Of a stretch of 12,231 bases of DNA, positions 5,568 through 12,231 are shown piece by piece; positions within the stretch are counted from its first letter, which is position 1; each line of letters opens with the position of its first letter. The translations under genes and the position numbers were made by a program. The notes below the pieces were generated by a model. That model made no database searches and was not told the DNA's origin. It saw only the letters and a list, made by a program, of their open reading frames with translations. Source of the DNA: an uncultured Eubacteriales bacterium (lineage in GTDB: Bacteria > Bacillota > Clostridia > Oscillospirales > Butyricicoccaceae); assembly GCA_934675045.1 (NCBI GenBank), contig CAKUPI010000031.1:1-12231 (forward strand). Direction: 5' to 3'.

Positions 5568-7341
5568 GCGTTTGCAGACAATCGCGCAGCTCGCGGGGCA
5601 GCTTTTCGCCGATGGTGGCGTAAAAGTCGCGAATGCCGGCCGCGTCCTCGCGCCAGTATTCCTTTTCGACGCTCAGGATGCTCTTGAGGGTGTCGATGGT
5701 GAACTTCTCGTCCCCCTCGATGGTGTAGTCCAGACCCTCAAGGCTGATGTCCTCGGCGTTGGGAATGTAACCGATTTCCGTTTCCGCCGCGCCGACGGTC
5801 CCCTCGCAGCGCTTGAGAATCCACTCGAGCACGCGGAAGTTATCGCCGAAGCCGGGCCACAAAAAGGCGCCGTTTTCGTTGAGGCGGAACCAGTTGACGT
5901 TGAAAATCTTGGGCTTTTTGTCGTCGTCGATGGTTTTGCCCATGTCAATCCAGTGCTGGAAATAGTCCCCGACGTGGTAGCCGATGAAGGGACGCATGGC
6001 CATGGGGTCGCGGCGCACGACGCCGACAGCGCCGGTGGCGGCAGCCGTCGTTTCAGAGGCCATGATGGAGCCGACAAAGACGCCGTGGTCCCAGCTGCGG
6101 GACTGGTACACCAGCGGAGCGGTCTTGGCGCGGCGGCCGCCGAAGATGATGGCCGACAGCGGCACGCCCTGCGGGGCCTCCCACTCGGGGGAGATGCAGG
6201 GGCAGTTGCAGGCCGGCGCGGTAAAGCGGGAATTGGGGTGCGCGCCCTTTTCGCCCGAGACGGGGTCCCACGGCTCGCCCTTCCAGTTGAGCGCGCCCTT
6301 GGGCGGGTTTTTGTCCAGGCCCTCCCACCACACGGTGCCGTCCTGCGGGTTGTAGACGACGTTGGTGAAGATGGTGTTGCGGCGGGTGCTGGCCAGAGCG
6401 TTGGGGTTGGACTTCTGGTTGGTGCCGGGCGCGACGCCGAAGAAGCCGGCTTCGGGGTTGATGGCCCACAGGCGGCCGTCCTGCCCCTTGCGAATCCAGG
6501 CGATGTCGTCGCCGACCGTCCAGACCTTATAGCCCTTTTGGCGGTAAACCTCGGGCGGAATGAGCATGGCGAGGTTGGTCTTGCCGCAGGCCGACGGGAA
6601 GGCGGCGGCGACGTATTTGGTTTCGCCCTGCGGATTTTCGATGCCGAGAATGAGCATGTGCTCAGCCATCCAGCCCTCCTGACGGCCCTGATAGGAGGCA
6701 ATGCGCAGCGCAAAGCACTTTTTGCCCAGCAGCACGTTGCCGCCGTAGCCCGAGTTGCAGCTCCAGATGGCGTTGTCCTCGGGGAATTGCAGGATGTAGC
6801 GTTTTTCCTCGCTCAGTTCGCATTTGCCGTGCAGGCCGCGGACAAAATCGTTGCTGTCGCCCAAAACGTCGAGCACCTTTTTGCCGATGCGCGTCATAAT
6901 GGCCATGCTGACGACGACGTAAATGGAGTCGGTGATTTCAATGCCGGCCTTGGAAAAGGGCGAGCCGACCGGTCCCATCGAGAAGGGGATGACATACATA
7001 TCGCGCCCCTTCATCGAGCCGCGGAAAATATCGGAAGCGAGGGCGTAGGCCTTTTCGGGGTCCATCCAGTTGTTGCTGGGGCCGGCGTCCTCTTCCCTGC
7101 GGCTGCAAATAAAGGTGCGGCCTTCCACGCGCGCCACGTCGTTCAGGGCCGAGCGGTGGTAGTAGCAGCCGGGCAGCTTCTCCTCGTTGAGCTTGATGAG
7201 CTCGCCCGTTTCCATCGCCTGATGGCGCAGCGCCTCCAGCTGCTCCTCGCTGCCGTCAATCCAGATGACCCGATCGGGCTGCATCAGGTTTTGCGCCATG
7301 TCGACAAATTCCAGAACCTTTTTGTTTGCGGTCAATGCCAT
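5548..7341 (-). CDS. pckG: Phosphoenolpyruvate carboxykinase (GTP)
   Basis: A 597-residue cytosolic enzyme interconverting oxaloacetate + GTP and PEP + CO2 + GDP (EC 4.1.1.32), linking the TCA/C4 acids to glycolysis. In anaerobes it often runs toward oxaloacetate. It is the GTP class by length and motifs: GYGGNVLLGKKCFALR (198-213, Mn ligand Lys), AEHML (His228), the P-loop FPSACGKTN (248-256, with the reactive Cys252), VGDDIAW (276-282, Mn-binding Asp), FGGRRAKTAPLVY (400-412) and the guanine-binding stretch NFRVLEWILKR (501-511). The ATG follows GGAGGAG. The gene has its own promoter at 7403-7431 and a strong terminator, so it is a single-gene unit. The ATP-type pckA of many bacteria is a different family. 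Confidence 0.98.
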   Translation of the reverse strand: MALTANKKVLEFVDMAQNLMQPDRVIWIDGSEEQLEALRHQAMETGELIKLNEEKLPGCYYHRSALNDVARVEGRTFICSRREEDAGPSNNWMDPEKAYALASDIFRGSMKGRDMYVIPFSMGPVGSPFSKAGIEITDSIYVVVSMAIMTRIGKKVLDVLGDSNDFVRGLHGKCELSEEKRYILQFPEDNAIWSCNSGYGGNVLLGKKCFALRIASYQGRQEGWMAEHMLILGIENPQGETKYVAAAFPSACGKTNLAMLIPPEVYRQKGYKVWTVGDDIAWIRKGQDGRLWAINPEAGFFGVAPGTNQKSNPNALASTRRNTIFTNVVYNPQDGTVWWEGLDKNPPKGALNWKGEPWDPVSGEKGAHPNSRFTAPACNCPCISPEWEAPQGVPLSAIIFGGRRAKTAPLVYQSRSWDHGVFVGSIMASETTAAATGAVGVVRRDPMAMRPFIGYHVGDYFQHWIDMGKTIDDDKKPKIFNVNWFRLNENGAFLWPGFGDNFRVLEWILKRCEGTVGAAETEIGYIPNAEDISLEGLDYTIEGDEKFTIDTLKSILSVEKEYWREDAAGIRDFYATIGEKLPRELRDCLQTLENNLK

Positions 7342-7402
7342 GTTTACTCCTCCACATCTTTATTCTGTGCTGTGAACGAAGGTCAACCTGTTTTCCTTTA
7401 TC

Positions 7403-7431
7403 ATCATACAACATTGTGCCGAAAAAAACAA
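7403..7431 (-). promoter_or_regulatory. pckG promoter
   Basis: Minus strand TTGTTT (7431-7426), 17-base spacer, TATGAT (7408-7403). The start would be near 7396, leaving a leader of about 55 bases. It lies in the 96-base gap after the rsmA stop, so pckG is not dependent on rsmA transcription. Confidence 0.7.
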
Positions 7432-7437
7432 CCGGGA

Positions 7438-8301
7438 TTACACTTTTAAGCGGCCGATTTGATTGCTCAGACCGGCAAACTGGGCAATATCAAGGGTTTC
7501 TCCGCGCACGCCGGGGTCAATTCCGCAGCTTTTGATGCAGTTTTCCATCTCTTCTTTGGTAAAGCTTCCCGCAAAGGCCATGGACAGGCAGTTGAGCAGC
7601 GTCTTGCGCCGCTGGGCAAAAGCCGCCTTGACGACGCGGAAAAACAGCCGCTCGTCGCACACCTCGGCGGGGGGCTTTTGCCGCACGTCAAGGCGCACCA
7701 CCGACGAGTCCACCTTGGGACTGGGCACAAAGCACTGCCGCCCCACCTCCAAAATGACGGCCGGGCTGGTGTGCCACTGCACAAACACGGAAAAGGCGCC
7801 GTAATCGGCCGTGCCGGGCCGGGCGCAGATCCGCCGGGCCACCTCGCGCTGCACCATGACGGTGACCGCCGCAAAACGGCGGCATTCGAGCAGCGCCGCA
7901 ATGGCCGGCGTCGTGATGTAATAGGGCAGGTTTGCGCAGGCGACGGCCCGCGCCTCGCCAAACTCCCGCCCGCACAGCGCCGCAAGGTCGGTTTTCAAAA
8001 CATCGCCCTGCACCAGCCTGAAGTTATGCTGCCCGGCCATGGTTTCCGCCAGCACGGGGGCCAGACGGGCGTCCAGCTCGATGGAAACCACCTTTTGGGC
8101 GCGCGCGCACAGCTGCTCGGTCAGGCAGCCGATGCCCGGCCCCACCTCCAAAACGCAGGTCTGCCCGTCGATTCCCGCGCCGGCGGCGATGTCCTCGGGC
8201 ACGGTGGGGTCGCACAGAAAGTTCTGCCCCAGCCCCTTGGAAAAGCGAAAGCCGTGCCGCTGCAGCAGCGCGCGGATGTCGTTTAAGTTGCAAAGATCCA
8301 T
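7438..8301 (-). CDS. rsmA: 16S rRNA dimethyladenosine transferase RsmA/KsgA
   Basis: A 287-residue enzyme that uses S-adenosylmethionine to dimethylate two adjacent adenines (1518 and 1519, E. coli numbering) near the 3' end of 16S rRNA, late in small-subunit assembly. Motifs in order are SKGLGQNFLCDP (21-32), SAM motif I LEVGPGIG (51-58), acidic ELD (75-77), GDVLK (99-103), the catalytic NLPYYITTP (124-132) and VPSPKVDSSVVRL (192-204). The frame stays open well upstream, but the ATG at 8299-8301 gives the family N-terminus and has AAAGGAG in front. Upstream lies the G5-3D gene with a terminator in between. The yabE-ksgA neighbourhood is conserved in Firmicutes, but the usual rnmV gene is missing here. 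Confidence 0.97.
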   Translation of the reverse strand: MDLCNLNDIRALLQRHGFRFSKGLGQNFLCDPTVPEDIAAGAGIDGQTCVLEVGPGIGCLTEQLCARAQKVVSIELDARLAPVLAETMAGQHNFRLVQGDVLKTDLAALCGREFGEARAVACANLPYYITTPAIAALLECRRFAAVTVMVQREVARRICARPGTADYGAFSVFVQWHTSPAVILEVGRQCFVPSPKVDSSVVRLDVRQKPPAEVCDERLFFRVVKAAFAQRRKTLLNCLSMAFAGSFTKEEMENCIKSCGIDPGVRGETLDIAQFAGLSNQIGRLKV

Positions 8302-8314
8302 CTTTTCTCCTTTG

Positions 8315-8339
8315 AAAAAAGCGGCCTTGAGGCCGCTTT
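8315..8339 (-). terminator. Terminator/attenuator between the G5-3D gene and rsmA
   Basis: Minus strand AAAGCGGCC (8339-8331), loop TCAA, GGCCGCTTT (8326-8318), with the tail making TTTTTT. It lies 9 bases after the G5-3D stop, and the rsmA ribosome site begins about 5 bases beyond the T-tract. I see no good rsmA promoter after it, so rsmA may rely on read-through. Confidence 0.85.
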
Positions 8340-8348
8340 CTCTCCTGT

Positions 8349-9170
8349 TTAATCTGTCAGAACGTAAACGGTTGCCGCCCGAACGCCGAAATTGATGCAT
8401 TCGCGCCGGGTGTTGAAGTAGAGATCGACGGTGCTGCCCCGCACCCCCGTATCCTCGGCAACGGCAACGCCGTAGCACCACGAGCCGTCGGGCGCGACGA
8501 TGTAGAGCCTGCTGCCCAGCGGCACAACGCTTTTGTCCACCGCGACGGCGCCCACGCGGGCCGTCGTCCCCGACGCCGTCCACTTCCACGACTTGTTTTC
8601 GGTGGTGTAGGCGGTGGCGCGCATATTGAGGACCCTGGAGTAGCTGTAAGACTTTCCGCCTGCAACCAGCTCCCCGCCCGCGCCGCGGCACACAACCTGT
8701 TCGACGGGCTGGCGAGTGATCTCTTCCCCCACCTTTTCCCGCGATACCTCGACGCCGTCGTGCAGCGTCAGGTTATAGGTGACCACCTTCTGCCCCGCCG
8801 TGCCGGCGGAGACGACATAGGGCTGCTTGCCCGGCTGCTCCACCCCGACGTAGCGGGTGCCGCAGGGCACCTCTTCGGTGCGCGTTTGCATCCTGTGGGA
8901 GACGTAGACAATGCTGCTGCTGCCCCGGCCCAGACCGTGCGGGGCCGCCAGGCCCTGCGCGTCGTCCAGCTGCTCCAGGCTGAGCCCTGCCATGTGCAGC
9001 GCGTCCGGGCGCTCGACAGACGCGGCCCGCGCCGCGGTGCGTCCGCCCTTGGCGCTTGCGCTCTGCCCAAGACCGGGCAGCGGGGCGCCGATCGCCGTCA
9101 GAATGCACAGCAGCGCCACGGCAAGTGCCGCGGCCGGCAGCCATCGGGATCGTGGTTTGTTTTCGTTCAT
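8349..9170 (-). CDS. G5 and 3D domain secreted protein (YabE-like)
   Basis: A 273-residue envelope protein. It has a basic N-terminus and a hydrophobic segment (about 11-29) acting as signal peptide or anchor, then a low-complexity Ala/Gly-rich linker. A G5 domain (about 88-162) contains YNLTLHDGVEVSREKV, and a C-terminal 3D domain spans about 180-271. The three Asp that name the domain are visible: AVDKSVVPLGSRLYI (Asp212), VAEDTG (Asp240) and VDLYF (Asp249). This is the double-psi barrel of putative peptidoglycan lytic enzymes such as YabE/YuiC. Unlike B. subtilis YabE I see no DUF348 repeats. The ATG at 9168-9170 is preceded by AAAGGAGGA with a slightly long gap. It lies between rpsI and rsmA. 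No clear promoter was found in the 178-base gap upstream. Confidence 0.92.
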   Translation of the reverse strand: MNENKPRSRWLPAAALAVALLCILTAIGAPLPGLGQSASAKGGRTAARAASVERPDALHMAGLSLEQLDDAQGLAAPHGLGRGSSSIVYVSHRMQTRTEEVPCGTRYVGVEQPGKQPYVVSAGTAGQKVVTYNLTLHDGVEVSREKVGEEITRQPVEQVVCRGAGGELVAGGKSYSYSRVLNMRATAYTTENKSWKWTASGTTARVGAVAVDKSVVPLGSRLYIVAPDGSWCYGVAVAEDTGVRGSTVDLYFNTRRECINFGVRAATVYVLTD

Positions 9171-9298
9171 GTGGGGATTCCTCCTTTTCTCTGTGGCGCG
9201 GGGAAAGCGCGGCGCGCAAGGCCCTTGCTTTCAGCATACCCGGCCCGATGCCGGAGTATTCCGCACCGCTCAAGAAGCAGGCACGTGCCCATAAACAG

Positions 9299-9330
9299 GT
9301 TTTGCCGGCAAAAAGCTTTGCCGGCAAAAC
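9299..9330 (-). terminator. Hairpin after rpsI, weak terminator
   Basis: GTTTTGCCGGC (9299-9309) and GCCGGCAAAAC (9320-9330) form a perfect 11-bp stem with a loop that itself contains AAAGCTTT. It lies 18 bases after the rpsI stop. On the minus strand the stem is followed by CTGTTTATG, not a T-tract, so termination may be partial or the hairpin may only protect the mRNA end. Confidence 0.55.
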
Positions 9331-9348
9331 ACAAGGGAAAATAAAAGG

Positions 9349-9753
9349 TTAGCGCTTGGAGAACTGGGGAGCACGTCTTGCCGCTTTGAGTCCGTATTTT
9401 TTACGCTCCTTCATACGCGGATCGCGCGTGAGGAAGCCGGCTTTTTTCAGGATGGGGCGGTATTCGGCGTCGGCCTGCAGCAGAGCGCGGGCCAGACCGA
9501 AACGGATGGCGCCGGCCTGGCCGGTGTATCCGCCGCCGGAAACCTTGATGTCAAGGTCAAACTTGCCGGTCATGCCGACAGCCTCCAGCGGCTGACGGAC
9601 AATGAACTTCAGGGTCTCAAGGCCGAAGTAGTTGTCGATGTCACGGCCGTTGATGCTGATGACGCCGGTTCCGCCGGGAATGAGCTTAACGCGGGCAACC
9701 GAGCTTTTTCTTCTGCCGGTGCCGTAGAAATATGCTTTTTTCGGTGTATACAT
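9349..9753 (-). CDS. rpsI: 30S ribosomal protein S9
   Basis: Small-subunit protein S9, whose C-terminal tail contacts P-site tRNA. The 134-residue protein shows [17 protein letters not shown] near the start, [19 protein letters not shown] in the middle, the [17 protein letters not shown] segment and the invariant tail ending SKR. A GTG six bases upstream is in frame. The ATG at 9751-9753 sits at the better distance (9 bases) from GGGGAGG. It is co-transcribed with rplM, whose TAA is 16 bases before this ATG, so the ribosome site of rpsI lies against the rplM stop codon. Confidence 0.98.
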   Translation of the reverse strand: MYTPKKAYFYGTGRRKSSVARVKLIPGGTGVISINGRDIDNYFGLETLKFIVRQPLEAVGMTGKFDLDIKVSGGGYTGQAGAIRFGLARALLQADAEYRPILKKAGFLTRDPRMKERKKYGLKAARRAPQFSKR

Positions 9754-9769
9754 TGTCACTTACCTCCCC

Positions 9770-10201
9770 TTATTCCGCGCACCAGGCTTCGGGCTTCTGC
9801 GCCTGCTGCTTGTGCTCGGAGCCGGCGTAAACCTTGAGCCGGTCCAGCGACCAGCGACCGATGCTGTTCTTGGGCAGCATGCCTTTGACGGCCAGCTTGA
9901 CAGCCAGCTCGGGGCGCTGGTTCATCAGCGTCTTGTACTGGGTCTCTTTCAGACCGCCGGCGTAGCCGGAGTGGGTGCGGTAGTACTTCTGCTCCAGCTT
10001 CTTGCCGGTCAGAACCGCCTTGTCGGCGTTGATGATGATGACAAAATCGCCGCAGTCGACATGGGGGGTGTATTCGGGTTTGTGCTTGCCGCGAAGAATG
10101 GAAGCGGCGACGGCCGCCGTTCTGCCCAGGGGCTTTCCGGCTGCGTCCAGAATGTACCACTTGCGCTCTAAGTTCTCCGCCTTGGCCATGAATGTGGACA
10201 T
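9770..10201 (-). CDS. rplM: 50S ribosomal protein L13
   Basis: Large-subunit protein L13, an early assembly protein. The 143-residue product has the typical [15 protein letters not shown] opening, [29 protein letters not shown] and the MLPKNSIGR block. The ATG at 10199-10201 follows GGAGGAG by six bases. It is first in the rplM-rpsI operon and is driven by the strong promoter at 10250-10279. The short leader has a small CTATTT/AAATAG hairpin (10220-10232) that might take part in autoregulation by L13; this is inference. Confidence 0.98.
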   Translation of the reverse strand: MSTFMAKAENLERKWYILDAAGKPLGRTAAVAASILRGKHKPEYTPHVDCGDFVIIINADKAVLTGKKLEQKYYRTHSGYAGGLKETQYKTLMNQRPELAVKLAVKGMLPKNSIGRWSLDRLKVYAGSEHKQQAQKPEAWCAE

Positions 10202-10249
10202 GGTAACTCCTCCGTTGTTCTATTTGAAATAGATTTTTTTGCCTTGTTA

Positions 10250-10279
10250 GTTATATCACACTTTTTCCGGCTCTGTCAA
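10250..10279 (-). promoter_or_regulatory. rplM-rpsI operon promoter
   Basis: Minus strand consensus TTGACA (10279-10274), 18-base spacer, TATAAC (10255-10250) with an extended TGA before it. A-rich tracts upstream of the -35 (10280-10305) look like an UP element, as expected for a ribosomal protein promoter. The leader is about 42 bases. Confidence 0.88.
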
Positions 10280-10385
10280 CACTTTTTTCGTATTTTTTAA
10301 TTTACTCATACGCAATCTCTCAAATGCTCTTTTTATCTCGTTTTATCTCCGTTTTCCTGAAATGCGTTTTCATTTTTATTTTTGT

Positions 10386-10413
10386 TTGCAACGGGGACTT
10401 TTTATGGTAAAAT
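10386..10413 (+). promoter_or_regulatory. Promoter of the TtcA-like gene
   Basis: TTGCAA (10386-10391), 16 bases, then TGG-TAAAAT (-10 at 10408-10413). A start near 10420 would leave a 15-base leader with GGAG (10421-10424) at its 5' end. The design matches the DUF951 promoter closely. Confidence 0.75.
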
Positions 10414-10434
10414 GGCGCTTGGAGTTGATTTTTA

Positions 10435-11148
10435 ATGCAGAAAATGTTATCGCTGACCCGCAAATGCGTCGACGATTACCGCATGATAGCGCCGGGCGAC
10501 CGCATCGCCGTCGGCGTTTCGGGGGGCAAGGATTCCGTCACCCTGCTCGCCGTTCTGGCCGAGCTGCGCCGCTTTTACCCCCACCCCTTTTCCCTGACGG
10601 CCATCACGCTGGACGCCGGGTACGAGGAAATGGATTTTTCCCCCATCGCCGAGCTGTGTGCCCGGCTCGACGTCCCCTACGTCATCAAAAAAACCGAAAT
10701 CGGGAAAATCCTGTTCGACATCCGCAAGGAAAAGAACCCCTGCGCGCTGTGCGCCAAAATGCGCCGCGGCGCCCTGAACGACGCCGCGCTCGAGCTCGGC
10801 TGCAAAAAGGTGGCCCTCGGCCACCACTTCGACGACGCAGTCGAGACCTTTATGCTGTCGCTGTTTTACGAGGGGCGGCTCAACTGCTTTTACCCCGTCA
10901 CCTACCTCGACCGCAAGGGCGTGACCGTCATCCGCCCGCTTTTGTACATTCCCGAGCGGCAGGTGACCAACTTCACCCGCCGGCAGGCGCTGCCCATCGT
11001 CAAAAACCTCTGCCCGGCCGACAAGCACACCAAGCGCGAAGAGGTCAAAACCCTTCTGCGCGAGCTGGAGCACACCCACCACGACCTGCGCGAGCGCATT
11101 TTCGGCGCCATTCAGCGTTACCCGCTCGTGGGCTGGGAAAAGGACTGA
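10435..11148 (+). CDS. TtcA-family PP-loop tRNA thiolation protein
   Basis: A 237-residue cytosolic ATP-pyrophosphatase. The PP-loop SGGKDS (29-34) binds ATP, and GHHFDDAVET (129-138) is the second nucleotide motif. Cys103 and Cys106 in CALC plus Cys193 in NLCPAD match the three cysteines that hold the iron-sulfur cluster in TtcA. E. coli TtcA makes 2-thiocytidine at position 32 of some tRNAs. The Firmicutes homologues are shorter, and their exact tRNA target is less certain, so no symbol is assigned. TilS lacks the CxxC and is a different family. The ATG at 10435-10437 is ten bases after GGAG. It is a single gene, divergent from rplM, with its own terminator. Confidence 0.9.
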   Translation: MQKMLSLTRKCVDDYRMIAPGDRIAVGVSGGKDSVTLLAVLAELRRFYPHPFSLTAITLDAGYEEMDFSPIAELCARLDVPYVIKKTEIGKILFDIRKEKNPCALCAKMRRGALNDAALELGCKKVALGHHFDDAVETFMLSLFYEGRLNCFYPVTYLDRKGVTVIRPLLYIPERQVTNFTRRQALPIVKNLCPADKHTKREEVKTLLRELEHTHHDLRERIFGAIQRYPLVGWEKD

Positions 11149-11166
11149 GCCGCCGCAAAATCACAG

Positions 11167-11203
11167 ACAGCCCCGCTGACAACCGCAGCAGGGCTGTTTT
11201 TTC
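11167..11203 (+). terminator. Terminator of the TtcA-like gene
   Basis: ACAGCCC (11167-11173) pairs with GGGCTGT (11191-11197), continuing inward with GCTG/CAGC after one C-A mismatch, followed by a six-T run. It is 18 bases after the stop. The convergent VanZ gene has no good terminator of its own and may use this stem too. Confidence 0.88.
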
Positions 11204-11274
11204 TTTACGGGTGGCAAAAGATACTCTTTTCCCCGATAGGGCCGAGCCGCCCCGCTCCCGGCGCAAGGCCGGTG

Positions 11275-11868
11275 CTACGGCACCAGCTCCCACAGCCGCG
11301 ACGAAAGAAAGGGCTGCAAGAAGAACATGACCGCCGCGGCGGCGATACACAGCACATAAAAGTCGCGCGTCGGCGCGCCGGACAAAACGCCCCTTTCAAA
11401 GTCCCTTGTCAGGCGGCGCGCCATCCAATACCCCGCCAAGGCGCCGGCGGCGTTGGTGATGACATCGTCGATATCCGTCGTCCTGCCGGTAAAGAGCTGC
11501 GACAGCTCAATCAGGACCGTCGCCGCCAGGCCGGCCGCCAACAGGCTTTTCGCGCTGCGGAAGCGCTGCCACAGCACCGGCAAAAAGAAGCCGAAGGGAA
11601 CAAACAGCAGCACGTTCAGACAGGCGTTTGCAAAATCCTCTTTCATATAAATAAAAGGGATCGCATTGACCGCAGGCTCCATTTTCAGCGTGGTGATATC
11701 GGGAAAGCCCACCAGAGCCAAAACGGCGGTCAGGTAAAAGGCAAAGAGCAGATAGGCCGCCGTCCGCTTCCGGCTGTGAAAGCAGAGCCGATTGCCGATG
11801 CACCCGAGCGGAAGCAGAAAAACGGCGGCCGCCGCCAGTTCGACGAGGGCATTGCAGATTCTGCGCAT
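11275..11868 (-). CDS. VanZ-family membrane protein
   Basis: A 197-residue membrane protein of the VanZ-like family, named from the teicoplanin-resistance gene. Most chromosomal members have no proven function. It has about five to six hydrophobic helices, the conserved NVLLFVPFGFFLP segment (85-97) and the family signature ELSQLFTGRTTDIDDVITN (121-139) with NAAGALAGYW after it. An in-frame ATG 17 codons upstream would overlap the preceding gene and add a basic, non-conserved stretch. The ATG at 11866-11868 is preferred, with GAGGGAAG before it. It lies 11 bases after the DtxR-type gene and is probably co-transcribed with it. Antibiotic resistance should not be inferred from the family name. 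Confidence 0.88.
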   Translation of the reverse strand: MRRICNALVELAAAAVFLLPLGCIGNRLCFHSRKRTAAYLLFAFYLTAVLALVGFPDITTLKMEPAVNAIPFIYMKEDFANACLNVLLFVPFGFFLPVLWQRFRSAKSLLAAGLAATVLIELSQLFTGRTTDIDDVITNAAGALAGYWMARRLTRDFERGVLSGAPTRDFYVLCIAAAAVMFFLQPFLSSRLWELVP

Positions 11869-11879
11869 ATCCGCTTCCC

Positions 11880-12231
11880 TCAGCGCCCGTCGCGCCCGGT
11901 GCCCGCCGCGTGGCGGCAAATGGCCTCAAAGGTCTTATCGCTCAAATCGTGCTCCACACGGCAGGCGTCCTCGCGGGCGGTTTTTTCGTCGACGCCCAGA
12001 CTGACGAAAAACTCCGTCAGCAGCCTGTGCCGCCGGTAGATCCGCTCCGCGATCGCGGCGCCCGCGTCGGTCAGCGTAATCAGCCCTTCCCGGTCCATGA
12101 CAATATAGCCGCTCTCGCGCAGACGCTTGGTGGCGTAGGTGACGCTCGGCTTTGTGACCCCCAGCTGCACGGCCACGTCAATCGAACGGATAAACCCCTT
12201 TTCCTCCCTCAGCATCAGCATGGCTTCCAGA
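11880..12231 (-). CDS. DtxR/MntR-family metalloregulator (5' end outside window)
   Basis: A metal-dependent transcription repressor. The frame is open to the window edge. The upstream residues LEA before the first visible Met match the usual ...YLEAI N-terminus, so the true start is outside and the Met at 12219-12221 is internal. A winged helix is visible with the recognition helix VTKPSVTYATKRLRESGY and the wing MDREGLITLTDAG. The metal-binding and dimer domain follows with RRHRLLTEFFVSLGV and AREDACRVEHDLSD. The His and Glu/Glu/His residues correspond to the MntR ligands His77, Glu99, Glu102 and His103. It lacks the SH3-like third domain of DtxR, as MntR does. The Mn or Fe preference is not decidable without the N-terminus. 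Confidence 0.9.
   Translation of the reverse strand, partial: LEAMLMLREEKGFIRSIDVAVQLGVTKPSVTYATKRLRESGYIVMDREGLITLTDAGAAIAERIYRRHRLLTEFFVSLGVDEKTAREDACRVEHDLSDKTFEAICRHAAGTGRDGR

Noticed and set aside
5170..7449. A 759-codon forward open frame covering the pckG region
   Set aside because: It is antisense to an unmistakable GTP-type PEP carboxykinase. Long antisense frames are expected in GC-rich coding sequence, and no family motifs are visible.
9171..9348. A c-di-AMP (ydaO-type) riboswitch before the 3D-domain gene
   Set aside because: Such riboswitches precede some wall-hydrolase genes, but I could not see the conserved core elements in this 178-base gap, only a hairpin just after rpsI and a short palindrome at 9280-9289.
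10435..11148. tRNA(Ile)-lysidine synthase TilS
   Set aside because: The PP-loop is shared, but the CxxC plus third Cys and the GHHFDD context fit the TtcA family, and TilS-type C-terminal domains are absent.
10362..11330. A 322-codon forward frame overlapping the TtcA-like gene
   Set aside because: It is an Arg/Pro-rich out-of-frame shadow of the PP-loop gene and runs through that gene's terminator.
11275..11868. Glycopeptide resistance determinant
   Set aside because: Only a generic VanZ-family protein is present. There is no vanHAX, vanS/vanR or other resistance gene.

Overview
The window is ordinary chromosome from a GC-rich, low-redundancy Firmicute. It most resembles the Oscillospirales/Ruminococcaceae-type gut Clostridia. 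Supporting signs are strong AGGAGG-type ribosome sites on nearly every gene, sigma-A promoters of the TTGACA/TATAAT kind, a Firmicutes set of small DUF proteins (DUF951, DUF1294, DUF4349), a G5-3D cell-wall protein next to rsmA, and an intergenic GC-rich hairpin repeat of a type common in these genomes. The taxonomic call is inference from style and gene content; there is no rRNA here.

Layout. 1-216 is the tail of an unrecognised forward gene with its terminator. 294-804 is a 0.5 kb gene-free stretch full of inverted and direct repeats. 805-1794 (-) is a DUF4349 lipoprotein, divergent from rpe (2053-2700, +), with a highly structured intergenic region between them. rpe converges on an AEC-family transporter (2771-3709, -, TTG start), which lies behind an S1-domain RNA-binding protein (3768-4700, -). 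A compact pair of divergent promoters drives the S1 gene leftward and a small DUF951 gene (4841-5032) rightward. Next on the minus strand are DUF1294 (5092-5364) and an overlapping candidate 41-residue Cys-rich small protein (5358-5483), then GTP-dependent PEP carboxykinase (5548-7341) with its own promoter and terminator. rsmA (7438-8301), a G5-3D secreted protein (8349-9170), rpsI (9349-9753) and rplM (9770-10201) follow, the last driven by a strong promoter at 10250-10279. Divergent from rplM is a TtcA-like PP-loop tRNA thiolase (10435-11148, +). The right end carries a VanZ-family membrane protein (11275-11868, -) just downstream of a DtxR/MntR-type metalloregulator (11880 to the window edge, -).

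How it fits together. Most genes are housekeeping: translation (rplM, rpsI, rsmA, TtcA-like, S1 protein), central carbon metabolism (rpe, PEP carboxykinase) and envelope (DUF4349, G5-3D, VanZ, AEC). I see no mobile-element protein, CRISPR array, toxin-antitoxin pair, phage gene or defence system. The points that deserve a second look are small: the hidden Cys-rich ORF coupled to DUF1294, terminators placed directly in front of the ribosome sites of downstream genes, two near-identical promoters with extremely short leaders, the structured rpe leader, and the repeat cluster at 300-780.
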